Notes: generated by a model from the sequence alone, not told the origin. Counted from the first letter of the stretch, positions 1 through 9,531 are shown. The stretch is DNA of 64,000 nt from an uncultured Bacteroidota bacterium (GCA_903824785.1 CAIJYD010000022.1:1-64000); one strand, 5' to 3'. Translations and numbers: made by a program.

Positions 1-31
1 CACACGCTCTAGCCAACTGAGCTAAACCCCC
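1..31 (-). tRNA. 5' part of a tRNA gene, cut by the window edge
   Basis: Read on the minus strand from 31 to 1, this gives GGGGGTT, TA, a GCTC D-stem, the loop AGTTGGCTA and the matching GAGC, followed by G and TGTG, which would begin the anticodon stem. That is the acceptor strand and D-arm of a standard tRNA. The anticodon lies outside the window, so the isotype cannot be given and I cannot tell whether the gene is intact. Confidence 0.7.
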
Positions 32-220
32 GTAAATAAGAACAATCATAAAATTCGTACGCTCTAGCCTCCCGATAGCTATCGGGATGAGCTAAACCCC
101 CGTAAATAAGAACAATCATAAAATTCGTACGCTCTAGCCTCCCGATAGCTATCGGGATGAGCTAAACCCCCGTAAATAAGAACAATCATAAAATTCGTAC
201 GCTCCAGCCTCCCGATAGCT
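6..220. repeat. Tandem 70-bp repeat built from a tRNA 5' half plus an inserted palindrome
   Basis: Two identical 70-bp units lie at 61-130 and 131-200. They are preceded by a 55-bp version (6-60), which is the tRNA itself with its upstream flank, and followed by a broken unit (201-220, one T-to-C change). The units differ from the tRNA version by one event: the D-loop bases AACT (plus strand) are replaced by a 19-bp stretch containing the perfect palindrome TCCCGATAGCTATCGGGA. Each unit also carries the 29-bp upstream flank of the tRNA. Unit junctions fall at a shared CGT/GTAC, which fits slippage or unequal crossing-over. The copies lack anticodon and T-arms and cannot encode tRNAs. Confidence 0.85.
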
Positions 221-313
221 TAAGGTATTGTATAGCTAACTCAAAAACTGAGTTGACAAATGTAAGAATAAATTGAAAATAATAAAAGGTCAAATAAGCA
301 CTAATATAAAGTT

Positions 314-343
314 TTGGCAAAAAGACACTATTTTGTAATTTTG
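314..343 (+). promoter_or_regulatory. Bacteroidota housekeeping promoter for the TonB-like gene
   Basis: TTG at 314-316, exactly 19 bases, then TAATTTTG at 336-343. This is a full match to the Bacteroidota consensus TTG-N19-TAnnTTTG. Transcription would start near 350, giving a leader of about 120 bases before the ATG at 469. Confidence 0.65.
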
Positions 344-468
344 TCCCGCATTTGACACTACGGGATTACTTTTCATTAAATTTACCCTGAAGTGAAAAGC
401 AGATTTTTAATATTCCGCTTATCAGGAATGTTTGAGTAAACCGGAAAACGGAAAAAGCAGAGGAAAAA

Positions 469-1254
469 ATGTACGATAACCTAAGAAACAGGCTGGATTT
501 TGATGATCTGCTTTTTGAATCGCGGAATAAGGATTATGGTGCTTATAAGTTAAGAAAGAGATATAATTCCGTACTTATTGCCAGTATAGCTTTCGCCTCA
601 TTATTTGTCAGTTCTGCAGTCATTCTTCCATTTGTCATTAACCCGCACTCAGATAAAATTCTTGGAGGAGGGTTAAATTATGTACAGGTGAGTATGGAAA
701 ACTTTGACCCTCCGGAGGAGCAGATTTTTGTTCCTCCCGCGCCTCCTCCACCTGATGCGTCACAAGTGCAGGAGATTGTTAAATATATTCCGCCGGTAGT
801 TGTCGATAGTGTGCTTCCCCTTGAAACAACACTTGCAGCAAATGATCAGATTCTCTCGCAGTCAACAAGCGACCAGATAATTGATGGCGGAACCGGAACC
901 GGTGACGATCTGTTATCGGGTGAGGGATCAGTTTCTGATGAACCATTTTTTCTGGTGGAAGTTATGCCGGCATTTAAAGGAGGGGATATAAACAAGTTCC
1001 GGGAATGGGTTCAGAAAAGGACCAATTATCCGCAGGCTGCAATAGATAATAAAATTCAGGGCAGGGTGTTTCTGACTTTCATTATAGAACCCGACGGTGC
1101 TGTAAGCAATGTGACAATTGTTAAAGGGGTAGATCCGATTATTGACAATGAAGCCGTTAAAGCTATTCAGGCATCACCTAAATGGACTCCCGGTCTTCAA
1201 CGTGGTCAAGCCGTAAGGGTTCGGTATTCGATGTGGCTCAGCTTTATATTTTGA
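469..1254 (+). CDS. TonB family energy transducer
   Basis: This 261-residue inner-membrane protein should pass proton-motive-force energy from ExbB/ExbD to TonB-dependent outer-membrane receptors. The visible order is a cytoplasmic N-terminus of about 30 residues, one hydrophobic segment (about 33-57), a proline-rich periplasmic stretch (PPEEQIFVPPAPPPP, about 81-95) and a C-terminal TonB domain (about 165-261) with the usual YPQAAIDNKIQGRV and GVDPIIDNEAVKAI signatures. The N-terminal LDFDDLLFESRNKDYGAY is typical of Bacteroidota TonB proteins. The start is preceded by AGAGGA. No exbB/exbD lies nearby, so it is probably one of several TonB paralogues. It has its own promoter and stands alone. 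Confidence 0.88.
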   Translation: MYDNLRNRLDFDDLLFESRNKDYGAYKLRKRYNSVLIASIAFASLFVSSAVILPFVINPHSDKILGGGLNYVQVSMENFDPPEEQIFVPPAPPPPDASQVQEIVKYIPPVVVDSVLPLETTLAANDQILSQSTSDQIIDGGTGTGDDLLSGEGSVSDEPFFLVEVMPAFKGGDINKFREWVQKRTNYPQAAIDNKIQGRVFLTFIIEPDGAVSNVTIVKGVDPIIDNEAVKAIQASPKWTPGLQRGQAVRVRYSMWLSFIF

Positions 1255-1432
1255 ACATTAAGAATCAGCAAAACAGAACATTATGAGTCTTTGTTTTTTC
1301 AAAAAAATTCTTACCTTTATCGGCAATATTTTTAATATTTAGTGCTGGGATCCCTCATGTCTTGTAAAAATAAACCACTTTTTGATATCATTCTGAAGAT
1401 CCGGCTTAATTCATCCTGTTAATTTTATTTTA

Positions 1433-2605
1433 ATGAAAAGATTATTTCCTCTTGTATTTATTTTAGCTATCCTTCTGGCAGGGTGCAGCTCTTCAAAAAA
1501 ACAACTCCAGAAAGGTAATTATGATGCTGCTATCGAAAAGGCTGTAAAACAGTTGCGTAAAGATCCCCGTGATACAAAACAAATTGATATTCTGGTTCAA
1601 TCGTATAAGGTTGCAAATGAACAGAATAATGAAAGAGTTCGATTCCTGAAAATGGAAGGCCGTCCAAATAACTGGGACGAGATCTATCTTGTTTATAAAG
1701 CACTTAGCAACAGACAAACCCTGGTCAGGTCAGTAACTCCTTTAAATGTTAACGGCCGGTCGGTGGATTTTCCATACGTAGATTACATGCCGGAAATGGT
1801 AAATGCAAAACGCAAGGCTGCAGATTTCTACTATGCTCATGGTAATGAACTGATGAAGAGCGGAATAAAAGAATCGTACAGACAGGCTTATTCTGAATTT
1901 ATAAGGGCAAAGGAATATGTCGGAGATTATGAAGGTATTGACAGTAAAATACTTTCTGCAAAACAACAGGGGATGAGCAGGGTGTTTGTTTCAATACAAA
2001 ACAGTTCAATCCTGAAGTTTCCTAAGGAGTTTGAACAGGATCTTCTTTCACTCGATCTGCCTGCTCTTAATTCAGGATGGGTGGAATATCATACTCAGAA
2101 CCTGAACTCAAACACACAGTATGACTATTATGTAAATGTAAATGTTAAAAATATTGCCGTTAGTCCCGACCAGACAATACAGAAAGATTCCGTTGTCAAA
2201 AGAGATGTTGAAGACGGGTTTAGTTATGTTCTCGATAAAAAGGGCAACGTTATGAGGGATTCTCTCGGGAATGATATTAAGCTTATAAAGTACAAAACTC
2301 TTCAGTGTGCCCTTGTCGAATCGGTACAGTCGAAAGCCTGCCGCATTGATGGTGATATTGAAGTTGTACAGATGAATCCATCGATCGTGCTGAAAAAAGA
2401 TCCTATTGGAGCTCAGTCGAATTTTGAACATATCTCTTCCCGTGCACTCGGCGATTTGCAGGCACTAACCCCTAAACTTCTTGAAAGAACCAGAAGTTCT
2501 GCTTTGCCATTTCCCACTGATCTTGAAATGGTTATTCGTTGTTCTGAGTCGCTTAAGAAGGCTATCAGAGGAGCTATTCAGAATAACAGCAGATTTATAT
2601 ATTAA
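1433..2605 (+). CDS. Lipoprotein with TPR-like N-terminal region, function unknown
   Basis: 390 residues. The N-terminus is a lipoprotein signal: a hydrophobic core followed by the lipobox LLAGC (Cys18) and serines, so the mature protein should be lipid-anchored. Next comes a helical stretch (KGNYDAAIEKAVKQLRKDP, about 28-46) resembling a tetratricopeptide repeat, then a long region without motifs I recognise. The protein is rich in charged helices up to about residue 170 and has a mixed C-terminal part. It stands between the TonB-like gene and hflX on the same strand, 178 bases after the former and 28 before the latter, so it may share a transcript with hflX. A cell-envelope role is likely; anything more specific would be a guess. 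Confidence 0.75.
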   Translation: MKRLFPLVFILAILLAGCSSSKKQLQKGNYDAAIEKAVKQLRKDPRDTKQIDILVQSYKVANEQNNERVRFLKMEGRPNNWDEIYLVYKALSNRQTLVRSVTPLNVNGRSVDFPYVDYMPEMVNAKRKAADFYYAHGNELMKSGIKESYRQAYSEFIRAKEYVGDYEGIDSKILSAKQQGMSRVFVSIQNSSILKFPKEFEQDLLSLDLPALNSGWVEYHTQNLNSNTQYDYYVNVNVKNIAVSPDQTIQKDSVVKRDVEDGFSYVLDKKGNVMRDSLGNDIKLIKYKTLQCALVESVQSKACRIDGDIEVVQMNPSIVLKKDPIGAQSNFEHISSRALGDLQALTPKLLERTRSSALPFPTDLEMVIRCSESLKKAIRGAIQNNSRFIY

Positions 2606-2633
2606 ATAGAATTGGCACTTTTTAAGGCTATTG

Positions 2634-3839
2634 ATGATTGAAACCAGTAAACCCCTTGAAAGGGCAGTCCTTGTAGGAATAATTCATCCCGGACAGGATG
2701 AGCGTGAAGTTGATGATTATCTCGGGGAACTCTCATTTCTTACTGAGACAGCAGGTGCGGAGCCATTGAAAAGGTTTATTCAGAAACTTGATGTTCCTAA
2801 CCCGAAGACCTTCGTAGGCTCAGGTAAAATAGAAGAGATAGCCCGGTTTATTGAGGAGAATAACGTCGATATTGCAATTTTCGACGATGAACTATCCCCC
2901 AGTCAGTTGAGGAATATCGAAAAAGCTCTAGGCTGCCGTATTCTCGACAGAACAAATCTTATCCTCGATATCTTTGCCCACAGGGCTCGTACTTCTCATG
3001 CAAGAACCCAGGTGGAACTTGCACAGTATCAGTATCTTCTTCCAAGGCTGACCGGAATGTGGACACACCTCGAGCGGCAACGTGGAGGGATTGGGTTAAG
3101 GGGTCCGGGAGAGACCGAAATTGAAACCGACCGAAGAATAATCAGGGACAGAATTACTTTGCTTAAATTACAGCTGAAAAAAATCGATACCCAGATGTCT
3201 ACCCAGCGCAAAAGCCGGGGAAAGATGGTTCGGGTAGCACTGGTAGGCTATACCAATGTCGGAAAGTCAACTCTGATGAATATGCTTAGTAAATCGGATG
3301 TTTTTGCTGAAAACAAGCTTTTTGCCACTCTCGATACTACAGTCAGGAAGGTAGTTATAGGCACTCTTCCTTTTCTCCTTTCAGATACAGTCGGATTTAT
3401 CCGTAAATTGCCTCACGATCTCGTGGAATCATTCAAATCCACTCTTGACGAAGTACGCGAGTCGGATCTCCTTATTCACATTGTCGACATTTCTCATCCT
3501 AACTTTGAAGAACAGATCAAGGTTGTTGACGAAACACTTCGTGAACTGAAGGCATCTGAAAAACCTTCCATTATTGTTTTTAATAAGATTGATGCATTCT
3601 CATATACTGTTAAGGATGAGGATGATCTAGGACCGGTTCTGAAAGAGAACTACTCTTTGCCGGATCTGAAGAAATCATGGATGGCCTCCGACAAAAACCA
3701 CAAAACAGTTTTTATCTCCGCAATTACAAAGGAGAATATTGAAGAGCTTCGCAAGCTGCTCTATGACGAGGTAAAAAAGATACATATAACAAGGTATCCT
3801 TTCAATGACTACCTGGGAGAAACTGATTCCGGTATTTAG
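2634..3839 (+). CDS. hflX: GTPase HflX, ribosome-associated
   Basis: 401-residue GTPase of the Obg-HflX group. The family binds the 50S subunit and helps rescue or split stalled ribosomes under stress. The N-terminal HflX domain (about 10-190) contains NPKTFVGSGKIEEI and the QRGGIGLRGPGETEIETDRR signature. The G domain follows with G1 GYTNVGKST, G3 DTVGF and G4 NKID. Length fits the family. An upstream in-frame TTG at 2631 is possible, but the ATG at 2634 is a better start, with AAGG a few bases before it. The gene converges on asd, and the 82-base gap holds only a short inverted repeat without a U-tract. Confidence 0.95.
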   Translation: MIETSKPLERAVLVGIIHPGQDEREVDDYLGELSFLTETAGAEPLKRFIQKLDVPNPKTFVGSGKIEEIARFIEENNVDIAIFDDELSPSQLRNIEKALGCRILDRTNLILDIFAHRARTSHARTQVELAQYQYLLPRLTGMWTHLERQRGGIGLRGPGETEIETDRRIIRDRITLLKLQLKKIDTQMSTQRKSRGKMVRVALVGYTNVGKSTLMNMLSKSDVFAENKLFATLDTTVRKVVIGTLPFLLSDTVGFIRKLPHDLVESFKSTLDEVRESDLLIHIVDISHPNFEEQIKVVDETLRELKASEKPSIIVFNKIDAFSYTVKDEDDLGPVLKENYSLPDLKKSWMASDKNHKTVFISAITKENIEELRKLLYDEVKKIHITRYPFNDYLGETDSGI

Positions 3840-3921
3840 GTCAAAGAAAGTGACACCTTTCGGGAATTACAAAAACTGGTAATTCAGTCAAACGGAAGAA
3901 TATAATAAGCAGAAACTGGAA

Positions 3922-4911
3922 TTAATACAGTTTGTTAGCTGCCATATACTCGGCAATCTGAACTGCATTTGTAGCTGCACCTTTTCTGATATTATCCGAC
4001 ACAATCCATAGATTAAGACACTTTTCTTTCGACAGGTCTCTTCTGATCCTTCCGACAAAAACTTCATCCCTTTCATGTGCCATAATTGGCATCGGATATT
4101 TGTTTTCAGCAGGATTATCATAGACAACAACCCCCGGGAACCGGCTTATGAGAAGCCTTGCTTCATCTATATCGAACTCATTTTCAAACTCAATATTTAC
4201 AGCTTCCGAATGTCCTCCTACAACAGGAATACGCACTACTGTCGCAGTTACCTGAATAGTCTGATCTTCAAGAATCTTACGTGTTTCGTCGATCAGCTTC
4301 TGCTCTTCAGTTGTATAACCATCGGGCTGAAAAGAGCCTCCATGGGGGAAGCAGTTTTTGTCAATAGGGTGTGCATAAGCCATCTCTCCTTTGATACCTG
4401 CTCTTTCATTCTCCATCTGGGCTACAGCTTTTACTCCCGTTCCGGTTACCGACTGATATGTTGCAACTACCAGACGTTTTATCGTGTATTTTCTGTGAAG
4501 CGGAGCCAGTGCCATTACCATTTGTATTGTCGAACAGTTAGGATTGGCAATTATCCTGTCCCCTTTTTTTATTACATGACTGTTTATCTCAGGAACAATT
4601 AGCGGAACGTTTTTATCCATTCTCCAGTAGGAGGAATTATCAATTACAACGGTTCCGTTCTTTGCAAATACCGGAGCCCATTCCTTTGATGTTGAGGCAC
4701 CTGCTGAAAATATCGCAAAATCAGGTCTGGCTTTAACAGCCTCTTCCACACTTACTACCTTCACAGCCTTACCCTTATAAATGACCTCTTTCCCTACCGA
4801 CCGTTCTGATGCGACGGGTATAAGTTGCGTTACAGGAAAATTTCTCTCCTCAAGTACTTTCATCATTGTCCTGCCTACCATGCCGGTGGCACCTACAACA
4901 GCTGTTTTCAT
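3922..4911 (-). CDS. asd: Aspartate-semialdehyde dehydrogenase
   Basis: 329 residues. It reduces aspartyl-4-phosphate to aspartate semialdehyde with NADPH, the branch point to lysine/diaminopimelate, threonine and methionine. The N-terminal Rossmann motif is VGATGMVGRTMMKVL, the catalytic cysteine is Cys126 in NPNCSTIQ, and GGHSEAVNIEFE is the substrate-side histidine region. Length is typical. It is transcribed towards hflX and away from the lamin-tail gene at 5006, with 94 bases between the divergent starts. No diaminopimelate-pathway neighbours are present. Confidence 0.95.
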   Translation of the reverse strand: MKTAVVGATGMVGRTMMKVLEERNFPVTQLIPVASERSVGKEVIYKGKAVKVVSVEEAVKARPDFAIFSAGASTSKEWAPVFAKNGTVVIDNSSYWRMDKNVPLIVPEINSHVIKKGDRIIANPNCSTIQMVMALAPLHRKYTIKRLVVATYQSVTGTGVKAVAQMENERAGIKGEMAYAHPIDKNCFPHGGSFQPDGYTTEEQKLIDETRKILEDQTIQVTATVVRIPVVGGHSEAVNIEFENEFDIDEARLLISRFPGVVVYDNPAENKYPMPIMAHERDEVFVGRIRRDLSKEKCLNLWIVSDNIRKGAATNAVQIAEYMAANKLY

Positions 4912-5005
4912 AGTTAATTGTTTGGAATTGTTTAAGTTATTATTTAAATTTACTTTGACTTACAAAACGGTCAAAATTAGCTTTTTTTTCAATTCGTCGC
5001 GCTGC

Positions 5006-7627
5006 ATGAAAAAAGTTATTTTACTGGTTTTATTTATGCCGTTTATGGCGTATGGCCAGATTATTGAAACTTTCGAATCGGGAAGTATTAACAACTGGGT
5101 TCAAAGTTCTGAAGGACATTGGAAAGCTGATTCAACAGCAACTCTTTCAGGCAGATACTCTTTGCACCACATCTTCGATAATCCGGATGCAGGTACAGAT
5201 CAGGCAGCTATTCCTGTCAGAAACCTTCATCCTTCCGAAGGATTAACCAGATGGTCCTTCCTTGTAAGACATGGTTACGATCCTTCATCCTCAAACAACT
5301 GGGCCGTCTTTCTTTTATCAGATTCTGAACCTGCCGGAATGTCACCCGACGGAAATACCTCCGGATTTGCTGTTGGAGTAAACCTTACCGGATCTGACGA
5401 TACTCTCCGTCTGTGGAAGGTAAAGGGGAGTCTGGTAACTCCTGTAGTTAACTGCCGCATTAACTGGCAGACCGCTATCGGAATATCCAATGCCGTGAAA
5501 ATTGTTACTGAGCGGACTCCTGACGGGGGTTGGACTCTCTCTGTTTACCGCTTGAACCTTACCCTTATTGGCTCTGCCTCCGGTACCGACAAAGAGTTAT
5601 TTAACAGCGGCTGGTTTGGTGTTTATTACAAATACTCATCAACCCGCGATCGGTTGCTCTGGATGGATAATATAAGTATTGATGGAAATTTCTATGAAGA
5701 TACTGAAGCTCCGGTTGTAACTGGCTGCGAACCAACAGGAAAGAAATCAGTAAAAATTACCCTGAGCGAAGAACCTTCAGCTGATTTTATGCTTAAAACA
5801 AATTTTTCATTGAATGATAAGGAAAAAAACCCGGGTTCAGTTAATCAGTCAGCACCCCTTACTTATATTCTTGAATTTGCTGATGAGTTTATAAATAAAT
5901 CTACAAACGTATTGATGATTAATAAGATATGCGACAAATCAGGTAATTGTACTTCAGACACTCAGCTAACTTTTACACCTGTGTGGGCTGAGAGGGGAGA
6001 TCTGATAATTTCTGAAATAATGGCCGATCCTCTGCCTCAGGTCTCTCTTCCTGCAAAGGGGTATATTGAGATTACCAATCGGACAGAGTATTCATTTAAC
6101 CTGAAAAACTGGAGAGTGATATACGACAATCAGAATAAGCTTTTTCCGGAGACAATAATCAGACCGATGGAAATAATGACTTTATGTTTATTGCAGGACA
6201 CCGCGCTTTTTACCGGATATGGACGAGTAACAGGATTTAAGCAGTTTCCATCGCTCTCATCAGACGACGGAATCATTTGTCTGTCTGATAGTTCAGGAAT
6301 GATGATTCATGGAGTGGATTATTCTTCGGGATGGTATGGCGATGAGTTGAAATCCACCGGAGGATGGTCGCTGGAGATGATCGATACCCATTTCCCCTTT
6401 TCTGAGAAAGGAAACTGGAAGGCATCTTCATCAAGAAAAGGAGGAACCCCCGGAACGGAAAATTCTGTTTCGCACGATAATCCGGATATCTCATTTTATG
6501 GTATCCGGAATGTTTTTCCTGCTGACAGCAATGATATTATTATACTGTTTTCTGAGCCCGCATTCAGTTTTCCTCAGAATATCAGCACCATCAGTATCGG
6601 AGGGAAGAGCATATCTGAAATATATCCGTCCGATCCGCTATACCGCGAGTTTCACATCAGGCCTGCTGTTCCGTTGTTGAAGGGGGTGGTTTATAAATTG
6701 GAGATTTCAGGAGATATTAAAGATTTCGCCGGGAACGTGATAGAGAAAAGGAGTTTTGATTTTGGACTAACGGAATCTCCCGATGTGGGAGATATATTGT
6801 TTAATGAGCTTCTTTTCAATCCATTACCCGGCGATCCGGATTATATTGAACTATTCAACCATTCTGAAAAAATATTAGATGCCTCTCGACTGCAGCTTGT
6901 CTCAGTTAACGATGCAACTGGAGATCTCTCTGCGGTTTCAGTTGTTTCAGATGAAAAGAGGTGTATTTTACCCGGAACATATTACGCCCTGACAACTGAC
7001 AGGGAAAAGATATCTGCCGGATATTTTTCAGCCGATAATGAAAAGATCTTTCAAACAGGATCACTGCCATCGATGGCTGATAATGCGGGGCATCTGATCC
7101 TTTTAAGCAGAGAGCTTGACCGGATTGACGAGGTAATCTATTCGGAGAAAATGCACTATTCCCTTCTGTCGCAATATGAAGGTATTTCACTTGAAAAAAG
7201 CGCACCTCAAAACAGTTCGGCCGCGGCAGAAAACTGGCATTCAGCTTCGGAGAGTTCAGGATGGGGCACCCCCGGGGCACCTAATTCACTGTTTTCTGAA
7301 TTTCAGGCAACAACCGACGAGGTTGCCTTTTCATCAACCCGGATAACTCCTGATAATGAAGGCTTTGAAGATATTCTGGGAATTCAGTTCACTCTGACCG
7401 GTACCGGCAATGTTATTACTGTAACTGTTTTTGATGAAGTAGGAGGGTATATCAGGAAAGTTGCAGCCAATATGTTTGCCGGGACTAACGCGTTGTTAAC
7501 CTGGGATGGCACAGCTGATGACGGTTCTGCTGTAAGAACGGGGATTTATGTTGTTTTAATTTCAGTATATGACGATACCGGCAAAACAAAGAAGTGGAAA
7601 AAAGTTTGCACGGTGGTAAGAGACTGA
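5006..7627 (+). CDS. Secreted lamin-tail-domain protein with FlgD-like C-terminus
   Basis: 873 residues from the ATG at 5006. The open frame reaches back to 4781, but that part is antisense to asd and lacks a signal peptide, whereas 5006 begins a clean one (MKKVILLVLFMPFMAYGQ). Visible parts: a beta-rich N-terminal region (about 20-230) resembling concanavalin-like domains; a first lamin-tail domain near 331 (IISEIMADPLPQ ... GYIEITNRTEY); a second near 594 (ILFNELLFNPLPGDPDYIEL); and a C-terminal FlgD-like Ig domain (about 788-873). Such proteins in Bacteroidota are exported and probably surface-bound or extracellular. No catalytic motif was seen, and the C-terminus does not look like a standard T9SS sorting signal. 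Confidence 0.8.
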   Translation: MKKVILLVLFMPFMAYGQIIETFESGSINNWVQSSEGHWKADSTATLSGRYSLHHIFDNPDAGTDQAAIPVRNLHPSEGLTRWSFLVRHGYDPSSSNNWAVFLLSDSEPAGMSPDGNTSGFAVGVNLTGSDDTLRLWKVKGSLVTPVVNCRINWQTAIGISNAVKIVTERTPDGGWTLSVYRLNLTLIGSASGTDKELFNSGWFGVYYKYSSTRDRLLWMDNISIDGNFYEDTEAPVVTGCEPTGKKSVKITLSEEPSADFMLKTNFSLNDKEKNPGSVNQSAPLTYILEFADEFINKSTNVLMINKICDKSGNCTSDTQLTFTPVWAERGDLIISEIMADPLPQVSLPAKGYIEITNRTEYSFNLKNWRVIYDNQNKLFPETIIRPMEIMTLCLLQDTALFTGYGRVTGFKQFPSLSSDDGIICLSDSSGMMIHGVDYSSGWYGDELKSTGGWSLEMIDTHFPFSEKGNWKASSSRKGGTPGTENSVSHDNPDISFYGIRNVFPADSNDIIILFSEPAFSFPQNISTISIGGKSISEIYPSDPLYREFHIRPAVPLLKGVVYKLEISGDIKDFAGNVIEKRSFDFGLTESPDVGDILFNELLFNPLPGDPDYIELFNHSEKILDASRLQLVSVNDATGDLSAVSVVSDEKRCILPGTYYALTTDREKISAGYFSADNEKIFQTGSLPSMADNAGHLILLSRELDRIDEVIYSEKMHYSLLSQYEGISLEKSAPQNSSAAAENWHSASESSGWGTPGAPNSLFSEFQATTDEVAFSSTRITPDNEGFEDILGIQFTLTGTGNVITVTVFDEVGGYIRKVAANMFAGTNALLTWDGTADDGSAVRTGIYVVLISVYDDTGKTKKWKKVCTVVRD

Positions 7628-7664
7628 TCAGGAGATCAAATCATCTGCCCGGGCATATTAAAAG

Positions 7665-8474
7665 CTACAGTGATGATATCATCTCGGTCATAATGGTTGT
7701 CATGCGTGCTTCTGTCTTGGCAGCCTCATTCTGAACCGATTCGTGTGTTGTATATTCAATTTTGCCTTCAATGCCAAGGTCAGTAATAACACTTAACGCA
7801 AAGCAGGGAAGACCCATGTGGCGGGCGATGATAACCTCAGGAGTAGTTGACATTCCAACAGCATCTGCCCCAACTATTCTGAAATACTTGTACTCGGCTG
7901 GTGTTTCGAAAGTTGGTCCGCTGGTTGAGAGATAAACACCCTTGTGAATCCTGATATTATGTTCCTGTGCTATGATCAACGCCTTTTTAATCAGGTATTT
8001 ATCGTACACTTCTCCCATATCGGGAAACCTGGGGCCTATCCGGTCATCATTGGGTCCGATTAACGGGTTTGGCAGGAGGTTTATATGATCAGTAATTACC
8101 ATTATATCTCCAATCTGAAATGAGGGATTAACTCCGCCGGCAGCATTGGAAAGAAAAAGGGATTTAATGCCCAGATATTTTAAAACTCTTACCGGCAAAG
8201 CTACCTGTTCGTGGCCATAGCCTTCGTAATAGTGAAAACGCCCTTTCATTGCAACAATTTTCTTCCTGCCGAAATCACCATATATAAGCTTCCCGGCATG
8301 TCCTTCAACTGTTGAAAGGGGGAAATTTGGAATGTCCTTATAGTCTATTTCAATCCGGTTTTCAATTTTGGAAGTAAGTTCACCAAGGCCTGTGCCAAGA
8401 ATAATACCTGCATCAGGGTTAATTATCCCCTTAGCCTTCAGAAACTCTGTTGTTTCGTTTATTTTTTCTAACAT
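7665..8474 (-). CDS. Purine nucleoside phosphorylase (PNP/MTAP family)
   Basis: 269 residues. It cleaves purine (deoxy)ribonucleosides with phosphate to base and (deoxy)ribose-1-phosphate in purine salvage. Family motifs include GIILGTGLGELTSKI (phosphate-binding loop), MKGRFHYYEGY, LSNAAGGVNPSFQIGDIM and GPTFETPAEYKYFR with GADAVGMSTTPE for base binding. This is the trimeric, high-molecular-weight-unrelated type. An upstream in-frame TTG at 8480 is less likely than the ATG at 8474. The first 44 bases overlap the end of lpxK in another frame, which implies co-transcription and coupled translation. Confidence 0.93.
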   Translation of the reverse strand: MLEKINETTEFLKAKGIINPDAGIILGTGLGELTSKIENRIEIDYKDIPNFPLSTVEGHAGKLIYGDFGRKKIVAMKGRFHYYEGYGHEQVALPVRVLKYLGIKSLFLSNAAGGVNPSFQIGDIMVITDHINLLPNPLIGPNDDRIGPRFPDMGEVYDKYLIKKALIIAQEHNIRIHKGVYLSTSGPTFETPAEYKYFRIVGADAVGMSTTPEVIIARHMGLPCFALSVITDLGIEGKIEYTTHESVQNEAAKTEARMTTIMTEMISSL

Positions 8475-9531
8475 AATCAATTATAAGATTATCAAACCTT
8501 TCCTTATCGTCATTTAAGAATAATATTCCAACCGGAATATAATAAAATGAAGATCTTATAGGTTCTGCAATATTAACAAATTCCCGCAACCTTACCGCAT
8601 CTTTTTCAGTTGTAAACAGATACTTAACGGGAGACTTCATTTCAGTAAAAGCATTGGAGATATTTTTCATATCTTCTTCCTGATAATTATAGTGATCAGG
8701 GAAGGAGAGATGGGTCAGCTCTCCGCACTTCTCCAGAAGAAACTCTTTTAGTGGCAGAGGATTAGCTATGCCTGTAATAAGGACGATTCCGGAACCTGAG
8801 TAATCAATTATTTCTGAAGCAGCTATTTCATTTTTTTCATTCTCAAATATGCGCCGGGGTGGCTGATATGATATTGAAGTAAAAAACAGATTCTGATAAG
8901 GAGCTTTGTCAATCTCTTTTACAATTAGCCTTCTGCTGATGGGAGAAATATTTTCAGGTACCTTGGTAATGAGAATAATATCAGCTCTTCTCATGTTCCC
9001 GCTCTTCTCCCGCAGGTTTCCGTAAGGCATCATAAAATCTTTTACTATTAGCCTATTAAAATCAGAAAGCAGTATTGAAAAGCCGGGTGTTATGCTCCGG
9101 TGCTGGAAGGCATCATCGAGGATTATTACTTCTGTTTCGGGATACTCTTCCAGGATCTTTTTTACTCCATGGACCCTGTTTTTGTCGACCGTTACCAGTA
9201 TATCCGGGAATTTCCGTGATATCTGCAATGGCTCATCACCTATTTCGCTTACCAGTGATGAAGATGAGGCTATTCTGAAATCGCGGGTCTTTCTCTTATA
9301 ACCACGGCTTAAAGTAGCAACCCTGAAATCTTTTCTTAATAGTTCTGCAAGGTATTCTGTATGAGGTGTTTTGCCTGTACCTCCGACAGTTATATTTCCA
9401 ACACTGATAACAGGCAGCTTAAACTCTACAGTGGAAAGAATGCCGGTATTGTACATAAAATTGCGGATCCCGGTAATCAGCCCGTAAATGAGAGAAACAG
9501 GATATAAAAATTTGTTTTTACTGTTAATCAT
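8431..9531 (-). CDS. lpxK: Tetraacyldisaccharide 4'-kinase
   Basis: 366 residues. LpxK phosphorylates the 4' position of the lipid A disaccharide precursor at the inner membrane. Visible features are a hydrophobic N-terminal stretch around residues 8-25, the P-loop VGNITVGGTGKTPHTEYL, the DDAFQHRSITPGFSILL motif and the terminal TTEKDAVRL region typical of LpxK. Length is usual. It lies 91 bases downstream of sppA on the same strand and overlaps the purine nucleoside phosphorylase gene, so sppA-lpxK-PNP may be one operon, a grouping often seen in Bacteroidota. Confidence 0.93.
   Translation of the reverse strand: MINSKNKFLYPVSLIYGLITGIRNFMYNTGILSTVEFKLPVISVGNITVGGTGKTPHTEYLAELLRKDFRVATLSRGYKRKTRDFRIASSSSLVSEIGDEPLQISRKFPDILVTVDKNRVHGVKKILEEYPETEVIILDDAFQHRSITPGFSILLSDFNRLIVKDFMMPYGNLREKSGNMRRADIILITKVPENISPISRRLIVKEIDKAPYQNLFFTSISYQPPRRIFENEKNEIAASEIIDYSGSGIVLITGIANPLPLKEFLLEKCGELTHLSFPDHYNYQEEDMKNISNAFTEMKSPVKYLFTTEKDAVRLREFVNIAEPIRSSFYYIPVGILFLNDDKERFDNLIIDYVRKNKRNNRVSEG

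Noticed and set aside
1..220. CRISPR array
   Set aside because: The 70-bp units are directly adjacent and identical, with no variable spacers, and they derive from a tRNA gene.
3865..3886. Terminator between hflX and asd
   Set aside because: GAATTAC/GTAATTC is a 7-bp AT-rich dyad without a U-tract on either strand.
4781..5005. N-terminal extension of the lamin-tail protein
   Set aside because: This part is antisense to asd, has no family resemblance and would place the signal peptide inside the protein.
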